Of a DNA stretch of 64,000 nt, positions 1 to 7,177 are shown piece by piece (the first letter of the stretch is position 1; each line of letters opens with the position of its first letter). Position numbers and translations under genes: made by a program. This DNA comes from Bacteroidota bacterium (GTDB lineage Bacteria > Bacteroidota > Bacteroidia > Flavobacteriales > Weeksellaceae): contig JAEXBS010000006.1 of the NCBI GenBank assembly GCA_023393915.1, positions 178,613-242,612 on the forward strand, in the 5' to 3' direction. The notes under the pieces were generated by a model. That model had not been told where the DNA came from. It made no database searches and worked only from the letters and a program-made list of their open reading frames with translations.

Positions 1-310
1 ACTCTAAGGAACTGTAGGCTAAAAAGAAGTCCTCATCTTTGACCCCTCTTTCTTCTAACTCAGCAAAGACCTTTCTGGCCTCCTGAGGCTGATCGCTCCA
101 AGTGTAGAGTCGAGCCAAAAATACAGAGATGTCCGTATAATTAGGAGACTGCTCCAGGGCTTCTTTGGACAGTTTAATTGCAGCGGGGTAATCTTTCTTT
201 TCAAAAGCCAGATCTCGGGCCTCTTTAAAAAGTTCATCAGAATCTTTCTCTTGCGCTTGGAAGGCTACAGGGATAAAAAGGAGCACAAAGACAAATACGA
301 GCTTTTTCAT
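1..310 (-). CDS. YaiO-like outer-membrane protein, N-terminal part (runs off left edge)
   Basis: Only the first ~103 codons are inside the window; the rest lies beyond base 1. The start codon is the CAT at 308-310. The protein opens with a signal peptide (MKKLVFVFVLLFIPVAFQAQ) followed by a tetratricopeptide-type helix pair: an LFKEARDLAFEKKDYPAAI segment, then SPNYTDISVFLARLYTW and QEARKVFAELEERG. This N-terminal TPR pattern is what I know from the YaiO family, where it precedes an outer-membrane beta-barrel; the barrel itself is not visible here, so another secreted TPR protein is possible. A TATATTTG -7 box lies at 349-356 on the same strand. Confidence 0.6.
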   Translation of the reverse strand, partial: MKKLVFVFVLLFIPVAFQAQEKDSDELFKEARDLAFEKKDYPAAIKLSKEALEQSPNYTDISVFLARLYTWSDQPQEARKVFAELEERGVKDEDFFLAYSSLE

Positions 311-348
311 AGGGCTAGGTCTAGACAGTGGAAAAGAAAACTAAAGTA

Positions 349-356
349 CAAATATA
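349..356 (-). promoter_or_regulatory. -7 promoter box of the YaiO-like gene
   Basis: On the minus strand the sequence is TATATTTG, a match to the Bacteroidota TAnnTTTG box, about 40 nt before the start codon at 310. No convincing -33 TTTG was found at the usual distance. Confidence 0.4.
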
Positions 357-518
357 TTGTAAGTTTTTTTCTCTCTTCTATAGCCTAGGTGATTTCTTTT
401 GGGAGGAGGGTAAGGGTCCATTATTAAGAAAGTCTTTTCTTAGGAAATTCTCTAGGATAATAGATCCTAGACCTGTGAGTTTTGTTTCTAAACTTCTGCG
501 TAATACCCTCGTCTTAAC

Positions 519-860
519 TTACCTGTTAGAGCTTACTCTTCTGCGCATCTGTTTCTCTTCTAGTCTCTTTCTCTTTTCTTCGAGCTTTCTTTTGTTCTCT
601 TCATGGATGATGTCCAAAGTAAGTTCGATGTCAATCATCATGATTTTTCCCGCATGAAAAATAGCGGGATCTAAAAGTCCCGTCTTTTTCAAATTGTACG
701 CAGAGCTTCGGCTACATTGTAGTACTCTAGCCAGGCCTTCGACTCCGTATTCGAATCTTTTGGGTTGAGTCATTTCGGTATAAAGGCTTTTGAATTCTCC
801 TATTGTAAGGTCTCCAATATGCTTTTGGTCATCAAAAGCCGAGTTTTCCATGAAATTCAT
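519..860 (-). CDS. DUF3853-like protein with helix-turn-helix character
   Basis: A 113-residue protein with MTIGEF-type opening (LTIGEFKSLYTEM), then YGVEGLARVLQCSRSSAYNL, an excisionase-like helix-turn-helix, and a segment resembling the 'GKIMMIDIELTLDII' part of the DUF3853 family. It ends in a highly charged coiled-coil-like tail (EENKRKLEEKRKRLEEKQMRRR). DUF3853 proteins are typically carried by Bacteroidota conjugative or mobilizable elements; no integrase or mobilization gene is seen beside it, so it may be a relic. An alternative start is the Met at 851. It is separated from the RlpA-like gene by about 400 bases. Confidence 0.6.
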   Translation of the reverse strand: MNFMENSAFDDQKHIGDLTIGEFKSLYTEMTQPKRFEYGVEGLARVLQCSRSSAYNLKKTGLLDPAIFHAGKIMMIDIELTLDIIHEENKRKLEEKRKRLEEKQMRRRVSSNR

Positions 861-1081
861 ACTTATTTTGTTTTTATGATTTGATGGAGACTAATATAGG
901 AGTGCTTTTTCAATTAGAAAAGATGTCCATTAAATGGACGGGTTCTTTGAAGAGTTTACAATCGAGATCGATACGGAAATTAAGACTCTGTATTAAGAGA
1001 ATAAAAATAGAGATAAATAATTGAATTGCAAGTAGTTGGATTAATTTTTTCAGGGTATTATTCTCTGCATTGTTAATTCAC

Positions 1082-1195
1082 TTAACATTTTAACCACTAT
1101 TTTAACACTTTTTAACAATACTTGTAAAAGCCTAGAAACACAATAGGTTACATGGAAATTAACATAATATTAACAAATCTTTAAGAGAATTTAAC
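1082..1195. repeat. Cluster of seven TTAAC direct repeats
   Basis: TTAAC occurs at 1082, 1090, 1102, 1112, 1159, 1170 and 1191, all in the same orientation. The spacings are 8, 12, 10, 47, 11 and 21 bases, so most are close to one or two turns of the helix. The cluster ends 9 bases before the -33 box of the RlpA-like gene. That arrangement suits a regulator binding along one face of the DNA, but it is only a pattern; base composition alone would give well under one copy in this length. Confidence 0.55.
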
Positions 1196-1203
1196 GAATT
1201 GAA

Positions 1204-1234
1204 TTTGGAGCAATAAAATGCGAATCTACCTTTG
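1204..1234 (+). promoter_or_regulatory. Promoter of the RlpA-like gene (TTTG-N19-TACCTTTG)
   Basis: TTTG at 1204-1207 and TACCTTTG at 1227-1234 are separated by exactly 19 bases, the ideal Bacteroidota sigma-A arrangement. Transcription would begin near 1241, giving a leader of about 23 bases before the ATG at 1264. Confidence 0.8.
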
Positions 1235-1263
1235 CCCCGTCAAAACCAATAAAACAATTCAAA

Positions 1264-1641
1264 ATGATGAAAAGAGTTTTTCTCGTAGTCATAATGATGA
1301 TTTCAACTCTTGGTCTGTATTCATTCAAATCCAGTGCCAACGATAACGATGAGGTGAAAACAAGTTATGCGTCGTATTATCACGACAAGTTCAATGGAAG
1401 AAAAACCGCTAGTGGAGAGATTTTTTCAAACTCAAAACTCACAGCAGCCCATAGAACACTTCCTTTCGGAACCAAGGTAAAAGTAACCAACCTAAGAAAC
1501 GGTGAAAGCGTTGTGGTGGTGATTAACGACCGAGGACCCTTCGTAGGAAAAAGAGCATTGGATTTATCCAAAGCTGCATTCGATGAGATCGGAAGCCTAA
1601 GTAGAGGTGTAATGCCGATCGAGTACCAGATCATTGATTAA
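1264..1641 (+). CDS. rlpA: RlpA-like double-psi beta-barrel secreted protein
   Basis: A short (125 aa) exported protein made of a signal peptide (MMKRVFLVVIMMISTLGLYS) and a single RlpA-like double-psi beta-barrel. Family signatures visible are ASYYHDKFNGRKTASGE, TAAHRTLPFGTKVKVTN, and INDRGPFVGKRALDLS with the conserved Asp of the putative lytic transglycosylase site. There is no SPOR domain, unlike the longer proteobacterial RlpA. It would act on peptidoglycan in the periplasm; enzymatic activity of such short forms is inferred, not shown. It stands alone with its own promoter and a terminator just downstream. A second in-frame Met follows immediately, so the start is uncertain by one codon. 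Confidence 0.88.
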   Translation: MMKRVFLVVIMMISTLGLYSFKSSANDNDEVKTSYASYYHDKFNGRKTASGEIFSNSKLTAAHRTLPFGTKVKVTNLRNGESVVVVINDRGPFVGKRALDLSKAAFDEIGSLSRGVMPIEYQIID

Positions 1642-1662
1642 GATCAATAATAGTTAGATTGA

Positions 1663-1691
1663 AATCGATCCCTTCGGGTCGATTTTTTTTT
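1663..1691 (+). terminator. Terminator after the RlpA-like gene
   Basis: AATCGATCC-cttcg-GGTCGATT forms an 8-bp stem with one bulged base and a short loop, followed by nine T residues. Confidence 0.8.
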
Positions 1692-1695
1692 GGTT

Positions 1696-1818
1696 TTAAA
1701 CGTACTTGATAGCAACCTGCATTAGCTCTTGTTCCGATCGAGAAATACCGATCAACAGAGGTTCGGCTTATTCTATCCAGTGAGCATCAACATGAATGTT
1801 ATTTTTGCTTTTTGCCAT
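1696..1818 (-). pseudogene. Remnant of a hipA toxin gene (N-terminus only)
   Basis: One base after the stop of the hipB relic, an ATG at 1818-1816 opens a reading frame beginning MAKSKNNIHVDAHW, which resembles the start of Bacteroidota HipA kinases (MAK..NI.VYA.W). The frame is broken by TAA after 16 codons; resuming in frame gives AEPLLIGI, again HipA-like (the 'P.LIG.L' strand), after which similarity ends and the frame stops at 1696. More than 90 percent of hipA is missing, so no toxin can be made. It would have been the second gene of a hipBA operon. Confidence 0.6.
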
Positions 1819-1819
1819 T

Positions 1820-2101
1820 TTACAATAAATCTAAATCTTGTAGTTTTCTTCCCATTTCATCATCAGCTGCCAACTTCAAAAAATCGTTATGTAATCCTAG
1901 CACACGCAATACTTTAAAATAAGCGCCCATCGCTACACTACTCTCGCCCTTTTCAATTAAATACAAAGTAGAACGTGCAATGCCAGCACGTTCGGCAACC
2001 TGAACCGCCTTGAGTTTTCTTCGTTTTCGGGCTCATTTAATGTTCTCTCCCATCTGCTCTAAAATCACAGTATATTTGGGCAATAGAATCTGCTTTCTCA
2101 T
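1820..2101 (-). pseudogene. hipB-like XRE-family antitoxin gene with an in-frame TGA
   Basis: On the minus strand the frame from 2101 reads MRKQILLPKYTVILEQMGEN, then IK, a TGA stop (2035-2033), and continues in the same frame ARKRRKLKAVQVAERAGIAR, followed by STLYLIEKGESSVAMGAYFK, then VLRVLGLHNDFLKLAADDEM and GRKLQDLDLL to a TAA at 1822-1820. This is a full-length (~93 codon) XRE helix-turn-helix antitoxin of the HipB type except that the expected Leu codon before ARKRRKL is TGA. It sits directly upstream of a hipA remnant, as expected of a hipBA operon, and behind a perfect inverted repeat that is probably its operator. Confidence 0.75.
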
Positions 2102-2112
2102 AGAAAAAGATT

Positions 2113-2151
2113 GTTATTTCAAACAAATATGGGCAAAATGATTGAAATAAC
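2113..2151. promoter_or_regulatory. Inverted repeat upstream of hipB relic (probable operator)
   Basis: GTTATTTCAA (2113-2122) and TTGAAATAAC (2142-2151) are perfect 10-bp inverted repeats with a 19-base spacer. On the minus strand the spacer contains CATATTTG, one mismatch from the -7 box, so a dimer or tetramer of the antitoxin bound here would block the promoter. Confidence 0.55.
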
Positions 2152-2250
2152 GAACGTTTTATGGTGGGAGTATATAATCTTCTTTCAGGAAGTTACGCCT
2201 ACTTTGAAAGTCTAATATACCCATAGGAATATTAGCACTTTAAAATATCG

Positions 2251-2258
2251 TATTTTTG
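2251..2258 (+). promoter_or_regulatory. -7 box of the copper AraC regulator
   Basis: TATTTTTG matches TAnnTTTG, 23 bases before the ATG at 2282; no clear -33 element. Confidence 0.45.
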
Positions 2259-2281
2259 ATTCTAACTTAAAAGCGAAATGG

Positions 2282-2845
2282 ATGGAGTCTCTTTTTGTGA
2301 AAAACATGGTGTGCAGTCGCTGTATTATGGTGGTAGAAACGACTTTGAAAAACCTAGGTCTTCCCGTAAAAGAAGTGGTTTTAGGCGAAGTGGTCTTAGA
2401 AGAGAAGCTTTCTCCAGAGGAGAAAAATGAGGTCATTGACACGCTTTCCCCTTTAGGATTTGAACTCATCGATGAGAAAAGAACGCGCATCATTGAGAAA
2501 ATAAAAAATTTAATTGTTGAGCTGGTCCAAAACAGTGACGGCGAGATTAAACAAAATTTATCTCAGCTTTTAAGCGATAAACTCCACCACGATTACTCTT
2601 ATCTTTCCAATCTTTTTTCTGAAGTGGAAGGCACTACAATTGAGAAATATTACATCGCTCAAAAGATTGAAAAAGTAAAAGAGCTCTTAGTGTACGATGA
2701 ACTTACCTTAAGCGAAATCTCCCTACGGTTAGGTTACTCTTCGGTGGCTTATTTAAGTAACCAATTTAAAAAAGTAACGGGTCTTACGCCCAGTCATTTC
2801 AAAAAGATCGGTCAAAGGAAACGTAGACCTTTGGATGAGCTTTAG
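2282..2845 (+). CDS. HMA-AraC regulator next to the copper ATPase
   Basis: This 187-residue protein joins an N-terminal heavy-metal-associated-like domain (residues 1-65, NMVCSRCIMVVE with Cys11 and Cys14 as a CxxC metal site, betas with GLPVKEVVLGEVVLE) to a C-terminal AraC-type DNA-binding domain (about 110-180; LSEISLRLGYSSVAYLSNQF is the second helix-turn-helix, GLTPSHFKK the family end motif). It is much shorter than classical AraC proteins because the sugar-binding arm is replaced by the metal domain. It lies 114 bases upstream of, and in the same direction as, a Cu(I)-type P-ATPase. The likely role is to sense cytoplasmic copper through the CxxC and switch the copA promoter; that is inference from architecture and position. 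Confidence 0.82.
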   Translation: MESLFVKNMVCSRCIMVVETTLKNLGLPVKEVVLGEVVLEEKLSPEEKNEVIDTLSPLGFELIDEKRTRIIEKIKNLIVELVQNSDGEIKQNLSQLLSDKLHHDYSYLSNLFSEVEGTTIEKYYIAQKIEKVKELLVYDELTLSEISLRLGYSSVAYLSNQFKKVTGLTPSHFKKIGQRKRRPLDEL

Positions 2846-2912
2846 GCGGAAAGAGTAAGATATATTTTCTCTTTTTAAAAAAATCACAACTCCTTTACAA
2901 AAAACCACAATA

Positions 2913-2929
2913 CTTTACTGGGAGTAAAG
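2913..2929. promoter_or_regulatory. Palindromic operator candidate before copA
   Basis: CTTTACT-GGG-AGTAAAG is a perfect 7-bp inverted repeat with a 3-base centre. It lies 3 bases upstream of GAACTTTG (2933-2940), a one-mismatch -7 box, and 31 bases upstream of the copA start. Its position overlapping the promoter suits a copper-responsive regulator. Confidence 0.5.
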
Positions 2930-2959
2930 AGGGAACTTTGTACTACAAAATTAAAGTCT

Positions 2960-5374
2960 ATGGCAACAAAAGAATTTCAAACCGTTTATCTTCCCTTAGA
3001 AGAGGTCGATAGTGAACACTGCGCCCTTATCGTAGATAGAGGACTCTCTAAAGTGCAAGGTGTGGAATTCCACCAAGTGGAACTCAATAATAAAAGAGCT
3101 AAAATTAGTATAAAAGACCGCTCCGCTCTACCTAAAGCCGTAAAGGCAGTAAGGGATTTAGGCTATGGAGTCTCCACTCTAAAAGCAACCGTTCCTGTTC
3201 TTGGAATGAGCTGCGCTTCGTGCGCCGGCTCTGCGCAAAGCGTTATTGAAAGAGAAGAAGGAGTAGTCTCCGCAGAGGTAAACTACGGAACCGGAAACCT
3301 TGTAGTAGAATACTTGGCTGGATCTACTACTTTAGAAAAACTTCAGTCTGTAGTTCAAGGAGCTGGATACGATCTTCTTTTAGAAGCAGAGGACAAGCAG
3401 CAGGAGACTCTAGAGGCGATTCAAGAGGCAAAATATGAGAAGCTGAAAAGAAAAACCCTTTGGGCTTCCATTCTGTCTCTTCCTGTGGTTGTGATAGGAA
3501 TGTTTTTTATGGATATGCCTTATGCCAATCTAATAATGTGGATCCTCTCCACTCCTGTGGTGCTCTATTTTGGTAGTGATTTTTTCACCGGAGCTTGGAA
3601 GCAGTTAAAGCACCGCTCCGCCAACATGGATACCCTGGTGGCCTTAAGTACTGGGATTGCCTATATTTTCAGTGTATTTAATATGGTCTATCCATCCTTC
3701 TGGACTTCTAGAGGTCTCGAGCCTCATGTTTATTTTGAAGCGGCGGCCGTAATTATTGCTTTTATACTTTTAGGAAAGCTCTTAGAGGAAAGAGCCAAAG
3801 GAAATACTTCTTCAGCTATAAAAAAATTAATGGGCCTACAACCTAAAACCGTTACTTTAAGAGAAGCTTCAGGAGAAGAAAGAGTGGTTAAAATTGAGGA
3901 AGTAAATATTGGAGATCAGATTCTAGTAAAACCGGGAGAGAAAATAGCGCTGGACGGAAAAGTAGTGTCAGGAACTTCTTTTGTAGATGAATCCATGCTT
4001 TCTGGAGAGCCTTTGCCCGTAGAAAAGAAAGAAGGTGAAGTGGTATTTGCCGGTACCTTAAACCAAAAAGGAAGTTTTGTCTTTGAGGCTGAAAAAGTAG
4101 GAGGAGCCACCCTTTTATCACAAATTATTAAAACGGTGCAGGACGCGCAAGGAAGCAAAGCTCCCGTTCAGAAACTCGTCGATAAAATTGCAGGAATCTT
4201 TGTTCCTGTAGTCATTGCGATAGCGGTTGTAACCTTTATTCTATGGTGGATTTTGGGCGGAGAAAGCGGAGTCGTTCAAGGACTCTTAACGGCCATTACT
4301 GTCCTAGTCATTGCTTGTCCTTGTGCCCTAGGACTCGCAACTCCAACTGCCATTATGGTGGGAGTAGGAAAAGGTGCAGAAGAAGGCATCTTGATTAAAG
4401 ACGCTGAGAGCTTAGAGCAAGCTCAGAAAATTCAGACGCTGATATTAGATAAAACAGGAACTATTACAGAAGGAAAACCCGAAGTGAGTGGAGCGTTATG
4501 GGCTGAAAATGCAAAGGAGTTTTCTAACGCACTTTATAGCATCGAGAAAAACTCTGAGCACCCTTTAGCGGACGCTGTAGCAAATCATTTATCCGATTCA
4601 AAGTTAGTGGAGCTAAGTCATTTTGAAAGTGTTACAGGTCGAGGAGTGGAAGCGATCGTGGATGGGGAGAAATACTTTGTCGGAAATAAAAAGCTTTTAG
4701 AAGAAAACGGTATTCAGGTGCCTGAGTCACTTTTAGAGCAGGCTGAGGCTTGGACCAAAGAAGCGAAAACCGTTATTTGGTTTTCTAATAGTAAGCAGGC
4801 TCTCTCCACACTTGCCATCTCCGATAAAATTAAAGAGACTTCCAAAGAAGCCATCAAAGAGCTTCATGAGTTAGGAATTGAACTTTATATGCTTACCGGT
4901 GATAACGAAGCTACAGCTGAGGCAATGGCTAGAGAAACAGGTATCGAAAACTACAGAGCAGAGATGCTACCTCAGGACAAAGCGGAGTTCGTTAAAAAAC
5001 TACAGAAGGAAGGCAAAGTGGTTGCCATGGTGGGAGATGGAATTAATGACAGTACAGCGCTTGCTACTGCCGATGTCAGCATTGCCATGGGGAAAGGATC
5101 AGATATCGCCATGGATGTGGCTAAGATGACGCTTATTTCTTCAGACTTAAAGAAGATTCCAAGAGCCATTCGACTTTCCTCACAAACCGTGAATACCATT
5201 AAGCAGAACCTGTTCTGGGCGTTTATTTATAACGTTATCGGAATTCCAATTGCTGCAGGGATACTTTATCCCATCAACGGATTCCTACTTAACCCTATGA
5301 TTGCAGGAGCAGCAATGGCCTTAAGTAGCGTTAGCGTAGTGAGTAACTCCTTAAGACTTCGCTGGAAAAAATAG
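2960..5374 (+). CDS. copA: Copper-translocating P1B-type ATPase
   Basis: An 804-residue Cu(I)-exporting ATPase of the inner membrane. In order: a first HMA-like domain that has lost its cysteine pair (residues 1-75, SEHCALIVDRGL), a second HMA with GMSCASCAG (Cys85, Cys88), membrane helices, the transmembrane metal site CPC (about 453-455, VIACPCALGLATPTA), the phosphorylation loop DKTGTITEG (Asp about 497), the HP motif SEHPLADA, the hinge VGDGINDSTALATADVSIAM, and the Cu-specific motifs of the last two helices, AFIYNVIGIP and AMALSSVSVVSNSLRL. The Tyr-Asn and Met-Ser-Ser pairs identify a P1B-1 copper exporter. It follows an HMA-AraC regulator and a palindromic operator; a CopZ-like chaperone lies 1.8 kb downstream. 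Confidence 0.95.
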   Translation: MATKEFQTVYLPLEEVDSEHCALIVDRGLSKVQGVEFHQVELNNKRAKISIKDRSALPKAVKAVRDLGYGVSTLKATVPVLGMSCASCAGSAQSVIEREEGVVSAEVNYGTGNLVVEYLAGSTTLEKLQSVVQGAGYDLLLEAEDKQQETLEAIQEAKYEKLKRKTLWASILSLPVVVIGMFFMDMPYANLIMWILSTPVVLYFGSDFFTGAWKQLKHRSANMDTLVALSTGIAYIFSVFNMVYPSFWTSRGLEPHVYFEAAAVIIAFILLGKLLEERAKGNTSSAIKKLMGLQPKTVTLREASGEERVVKIEEVNIGDQILVKPGEKIALDGKVVSGTSFVDESMLSGEPLPVEKKEGEVVFAGTLNQKGSFVFEAEKVGGATLLSQIIKTVQDAQGSKAPVQKLVDKIAGIFVPVVIAIAVVTFILWWILGGESGVVQGLLTAITVLVIACPCALGLATPTAIMVGVGKGAEEGILIKDAESLEQAQKIQTLILDKTGTITEGKPEVSGALWAENAKEFSNALYSIEKNSEHPLADAVANHLSDSKLVELSHFESVTGRGVEAIVDGEKYFVGNKKLLEENGIQVPESLLEQAEAWTKEAKTVIWFSNSKQALSTLAISDKIKETSKEAIKELHELGIELYMLTGDNEATAEAMARETGIENYRAEMLPQDKAEFVKKLQKEGKVVAMVGDGINDSTALATADVSIAMGKGSDIAMDVAKMTLISSDLKKIPRAIRLSSQTVNTIKQNLFWAFIYNVIGIPIAAGILYPINGFLLNPMIAGAAMALSSVSVVSNSLRLRWKK

Positions 5375-5407
5375 GAAGTTTAGTTCTCTAAGACTCGAAC
5401 AAGTTTA

Positions 5408-5442
5408 GATTCCTCTATCTAAAAAAAGCTGATAGAGGAATC
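5408..5442. other. Perfect 12-bp inverted repeat downstream of copA
   Basis: GATTCCTCTATC (5408-5419) and GATAGAGGAATC (5431-5442) pair perfectly around an 11-base A-rich loop. No T-run follows on either strand, so it is not a standard rho-independent terminator. It may act as a 3'-end stabilizer of the copA mRNA or as a rho-assisted terminator. Confidence 0.55.
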
Positions 5443-5561
5443 ATACTTTGTCAATCGATATTATCATGAAAATTTCCTTCTACAATTCAAATAAAAAGAG
5501 GACTTTTACTTCTTGTTATCATTGGAAGTTCTAATGCAAATAACCATAAAATAACTTCTTC

Positions 5562-6128
5562 ATGACGGAAAAAGAAAAATGTGCACAAGGGCTTCTGTAC
5601 GATGCCAATTACGATCCTCAGCTTCTTAGAGATCGAGACGAGGCAAAATCAATTTGTCAGACCTTTAATACGCTTCCTTACGGGGAAAAAGACCAAAAAA
5701 AAGCACTTTTACAAAAACTCCTTTCTCCAAAGACAGATAATTTTATTATTGAACCGCCTTTTTGGTGTGACTACGGTTACAATATCGAAATAGGTGAAAA
5801 CTTTTATGCCAACCATGGTCTGGTGATTTTGGACGGGGCAAAAGTAAAGTTCGGATCCAATGTTTTTATTGCACCTAATTGTCAGTTTTATACGGCGGGA
5901 CATCCCGAAAACATAGAAAAAAGAAATGAGGGTCTTGAATACGCTATGCCCATTACAGTTGGGGATAACGTATGGATTGGCGGAAATGTAACGGTGCTAC
6001 CAGGAATCTCCATTGGTGAAGGAAGTATCATTGGTGCTGGAAGCGTAGTTACTAAAGACATTCCCAGTGGCGTAATAGCTGTCGGAAATCCTTGCAAAGT
6101 GCTACGAGAAGTTAACCAAGATAAATAG
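5562..6128 (+). CDS. Maltose/galactoside O-acetyltransferase family protein
   Basis: A 188-residue left-handed beta-helix acetyltransferase of the Maa/LacA/NodL type. The N-terminal Mac domain is seen as EKCAQGLLYDANYDPQLLRDR, followed by hexapeptide turns such as NIEIGENFYANHG, the catalytic His motif FYTAGHP (His about 113), the DNVWIGGNVTVLPGISIGEG coil region and the closing GNPCKVLRE. Such enzymes move acetyl from acetyl-CoA to a sugar hydroxyl in the cytoplasm; the natural acceptor cannot be read from sequence. It sits between copA and an EamA exporter, 34 bases upstream of the latter, so the two could share a transcript. No link to copper is evident. Confidence 0.9.
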   Translation: MTEKEKCAQGLLYDANYDPQLLRDRDEAKSICQTFNTLPYGEKDQKKALLQKLLSPKTDNFIIEPPFWCDYGYNIEIGENFYANHGLVILDGAKVKFGSNVFIAPNCQFYTAGHPENIEKRNEGLEYAMPITVGDNVWIGGNVTVLPGISIGEGSIIGAGSVVTKDIPSGVIAVGNPCKVLREVNQDK

Positions 6129-6162
6129 CTATAGGCTAAAACAAACACCACCGAAGAAGTAA

Positions 6163-7083
6163 ATGATTCCAAGTGCACAATTAACTCCAAGAGCAACGCT
6201 CTTCGCTCTAATCACTGTAGTGACTTGGGGTCTTAATTTTATTGCTGTATTTATTGGTCTAAAAGTACTGCCGCCTCTACTGTTTTTAGCTTTGCGCTTC
6301 TTTTTTGCAGCCGTGCCTTTTGTCTTTTTTATGCCTCGACCTAAAGCAAAGTTTGTGCATCTACTGCTTTTTGGTCTCTTTAATTTTGTGCTTCAATTTG
6401 GATTTATGTTTACTGGGCTGGCCTTAGGTCTTTCTCCAGGTCTGGCCTCTTTAGTCGTTCAAGTTCAAGTCTTTATCTCCATGGGACTCGCCTTTTTGTT
6501 CTTTGGTGAGAAATCCAGTCTTTTAAAGGTTATTGGCTCCGTTATCTCTTTTGCTGGAATTGTGCTTGTGGCTTTCTATGTTGAAGGGAATGCGACGATT
6601 TGGGGTTTTGTTTTCACCCTCCTAGCCGCTCTGTCTTGGGCGCTGGGGAATATTTTCACTAAGAAGATTAATACAGATCATCCCCTTTCCTTAGTAGTAT
6701 GGGGAAATTTAATAGCGCTTCCTTTTATGACGGTAGCTTCCTTAGTTATTGAAGGACCCGATAAGATTGCCTTAGCCTTTAGTCAGATCTCGTGGCAGAC
6801 GGTAGGAGCTTTAGTCTATACGGTTTATTTTTCAACGCATGTAGCTTACGGACTTTGGGCGTATTTATTAAAGAATTTTGCTACTTCTGCAGTAGTTCCT
6901 TACACGCTCTTGATTCCTGTGGTTGGCTTTTTAAGCTCGGCGCTTTTTCTAGGAGAAGAGCTGTTTCTCTGGAAACTTTGGGCCTCACTTTTAATCATGA
7001 GTGGACTAATATTTAATCTATTAGAGAAAAAAATACTTAAGTTCTTTGGAAAAGAAAAAAAGTATAAAACCACTACAAAATAG
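6163..7083 (+). CDS. EamA/DMT-family membrane transporter
   Basis: A 306-residue inner-membrane protein with ten predicted helices arranged as two EamA repeats (first repeat from VTWGLNFIAVFIGLKVLPP, second from LLAALSWALGNIFTK). Members of the drug/metabolite transporter superfamily of this type (YdcZ/EamA, O-acetylserine/cysteine exporter-like) export amino acids or metabolites; the substrate is not evident. It has a lysine-rich cytoplasmic C-terminus. It follows the O-acetyltransferase gene closely and precedes the CopZ-like gene by 94 bases in the same direction. Confidence 0.88.
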   Translation: MIPSAQLTPRATLFALITVVTWGLNFIAVFIGLKVLPPLLFLALRFFFAAVPFVFFMPRPKAKFVHLLLFGLFNFVLQFGFMFTGLALGLSPGLASLVVQVQVFISMGLAFLFFGEKSSLLKVIGSVISFAGIVLVAFYVEGNATIWGFVFTLLAALSWALGNIFTKKINTDHPLSLVVWGNLIALPFMTVASLVIEGPDKIALAFSQISWQTVGALVYTVYFSTHVAYGLWAYLLKNFATSAVVPYTLLIPVVGFLSSALFLGEELFLWKLWASLLIMSGLIFNLLEKKILKFFGKEKKYKTTTK

Positions 7084-7177
7084 TACAAAGAAAAGGGAGG
7101 TATTATTTCAGATATTTGTAAAAAGAAATATTAATAGTCCTTTTTCAAAGGATGTAAACCCTATAAACGATAGTATA

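Larger units (their letters stand above)
861..1263. other. Long A+T-rich intergenic region with TTAAC repeats and the rlpA-like promoter
   Basis: No gene is visible here. The region carries seven copies of TTAAC between 1082 and 1195 and, at its right end, the promoter of the RlpA-like gene. The remainder is low-complexity A+T-rich sequence. Confidence 0.7.

Noticed and set aside
328..657. A 109-residue plus-strand open frame rich in Ser, Leu and Phe
   Set aside because: It lies antisense to the DUF3853-like gene and its promoter region, has no recognisable domain and its composition is that of a shadow of the charged coiled-coil tail on the other strand.
1729..1917. A 62-residue plus-strand ORF
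   Set aside because: It is antisense to the hipBA relic and has no domain signature.
5466..5534. A 22-codon ORF between copA and the acetyltransferase
   Set aside because: No promoter spacing, terminator or composition feature supports coding.
7046..7177. Longer N-terminus for the CopZ-like protein
   Set aside because: It would overlap the transporter gene and adds a basic segment not expected of a small HMA chaperone; METKELKFK is the natural start.
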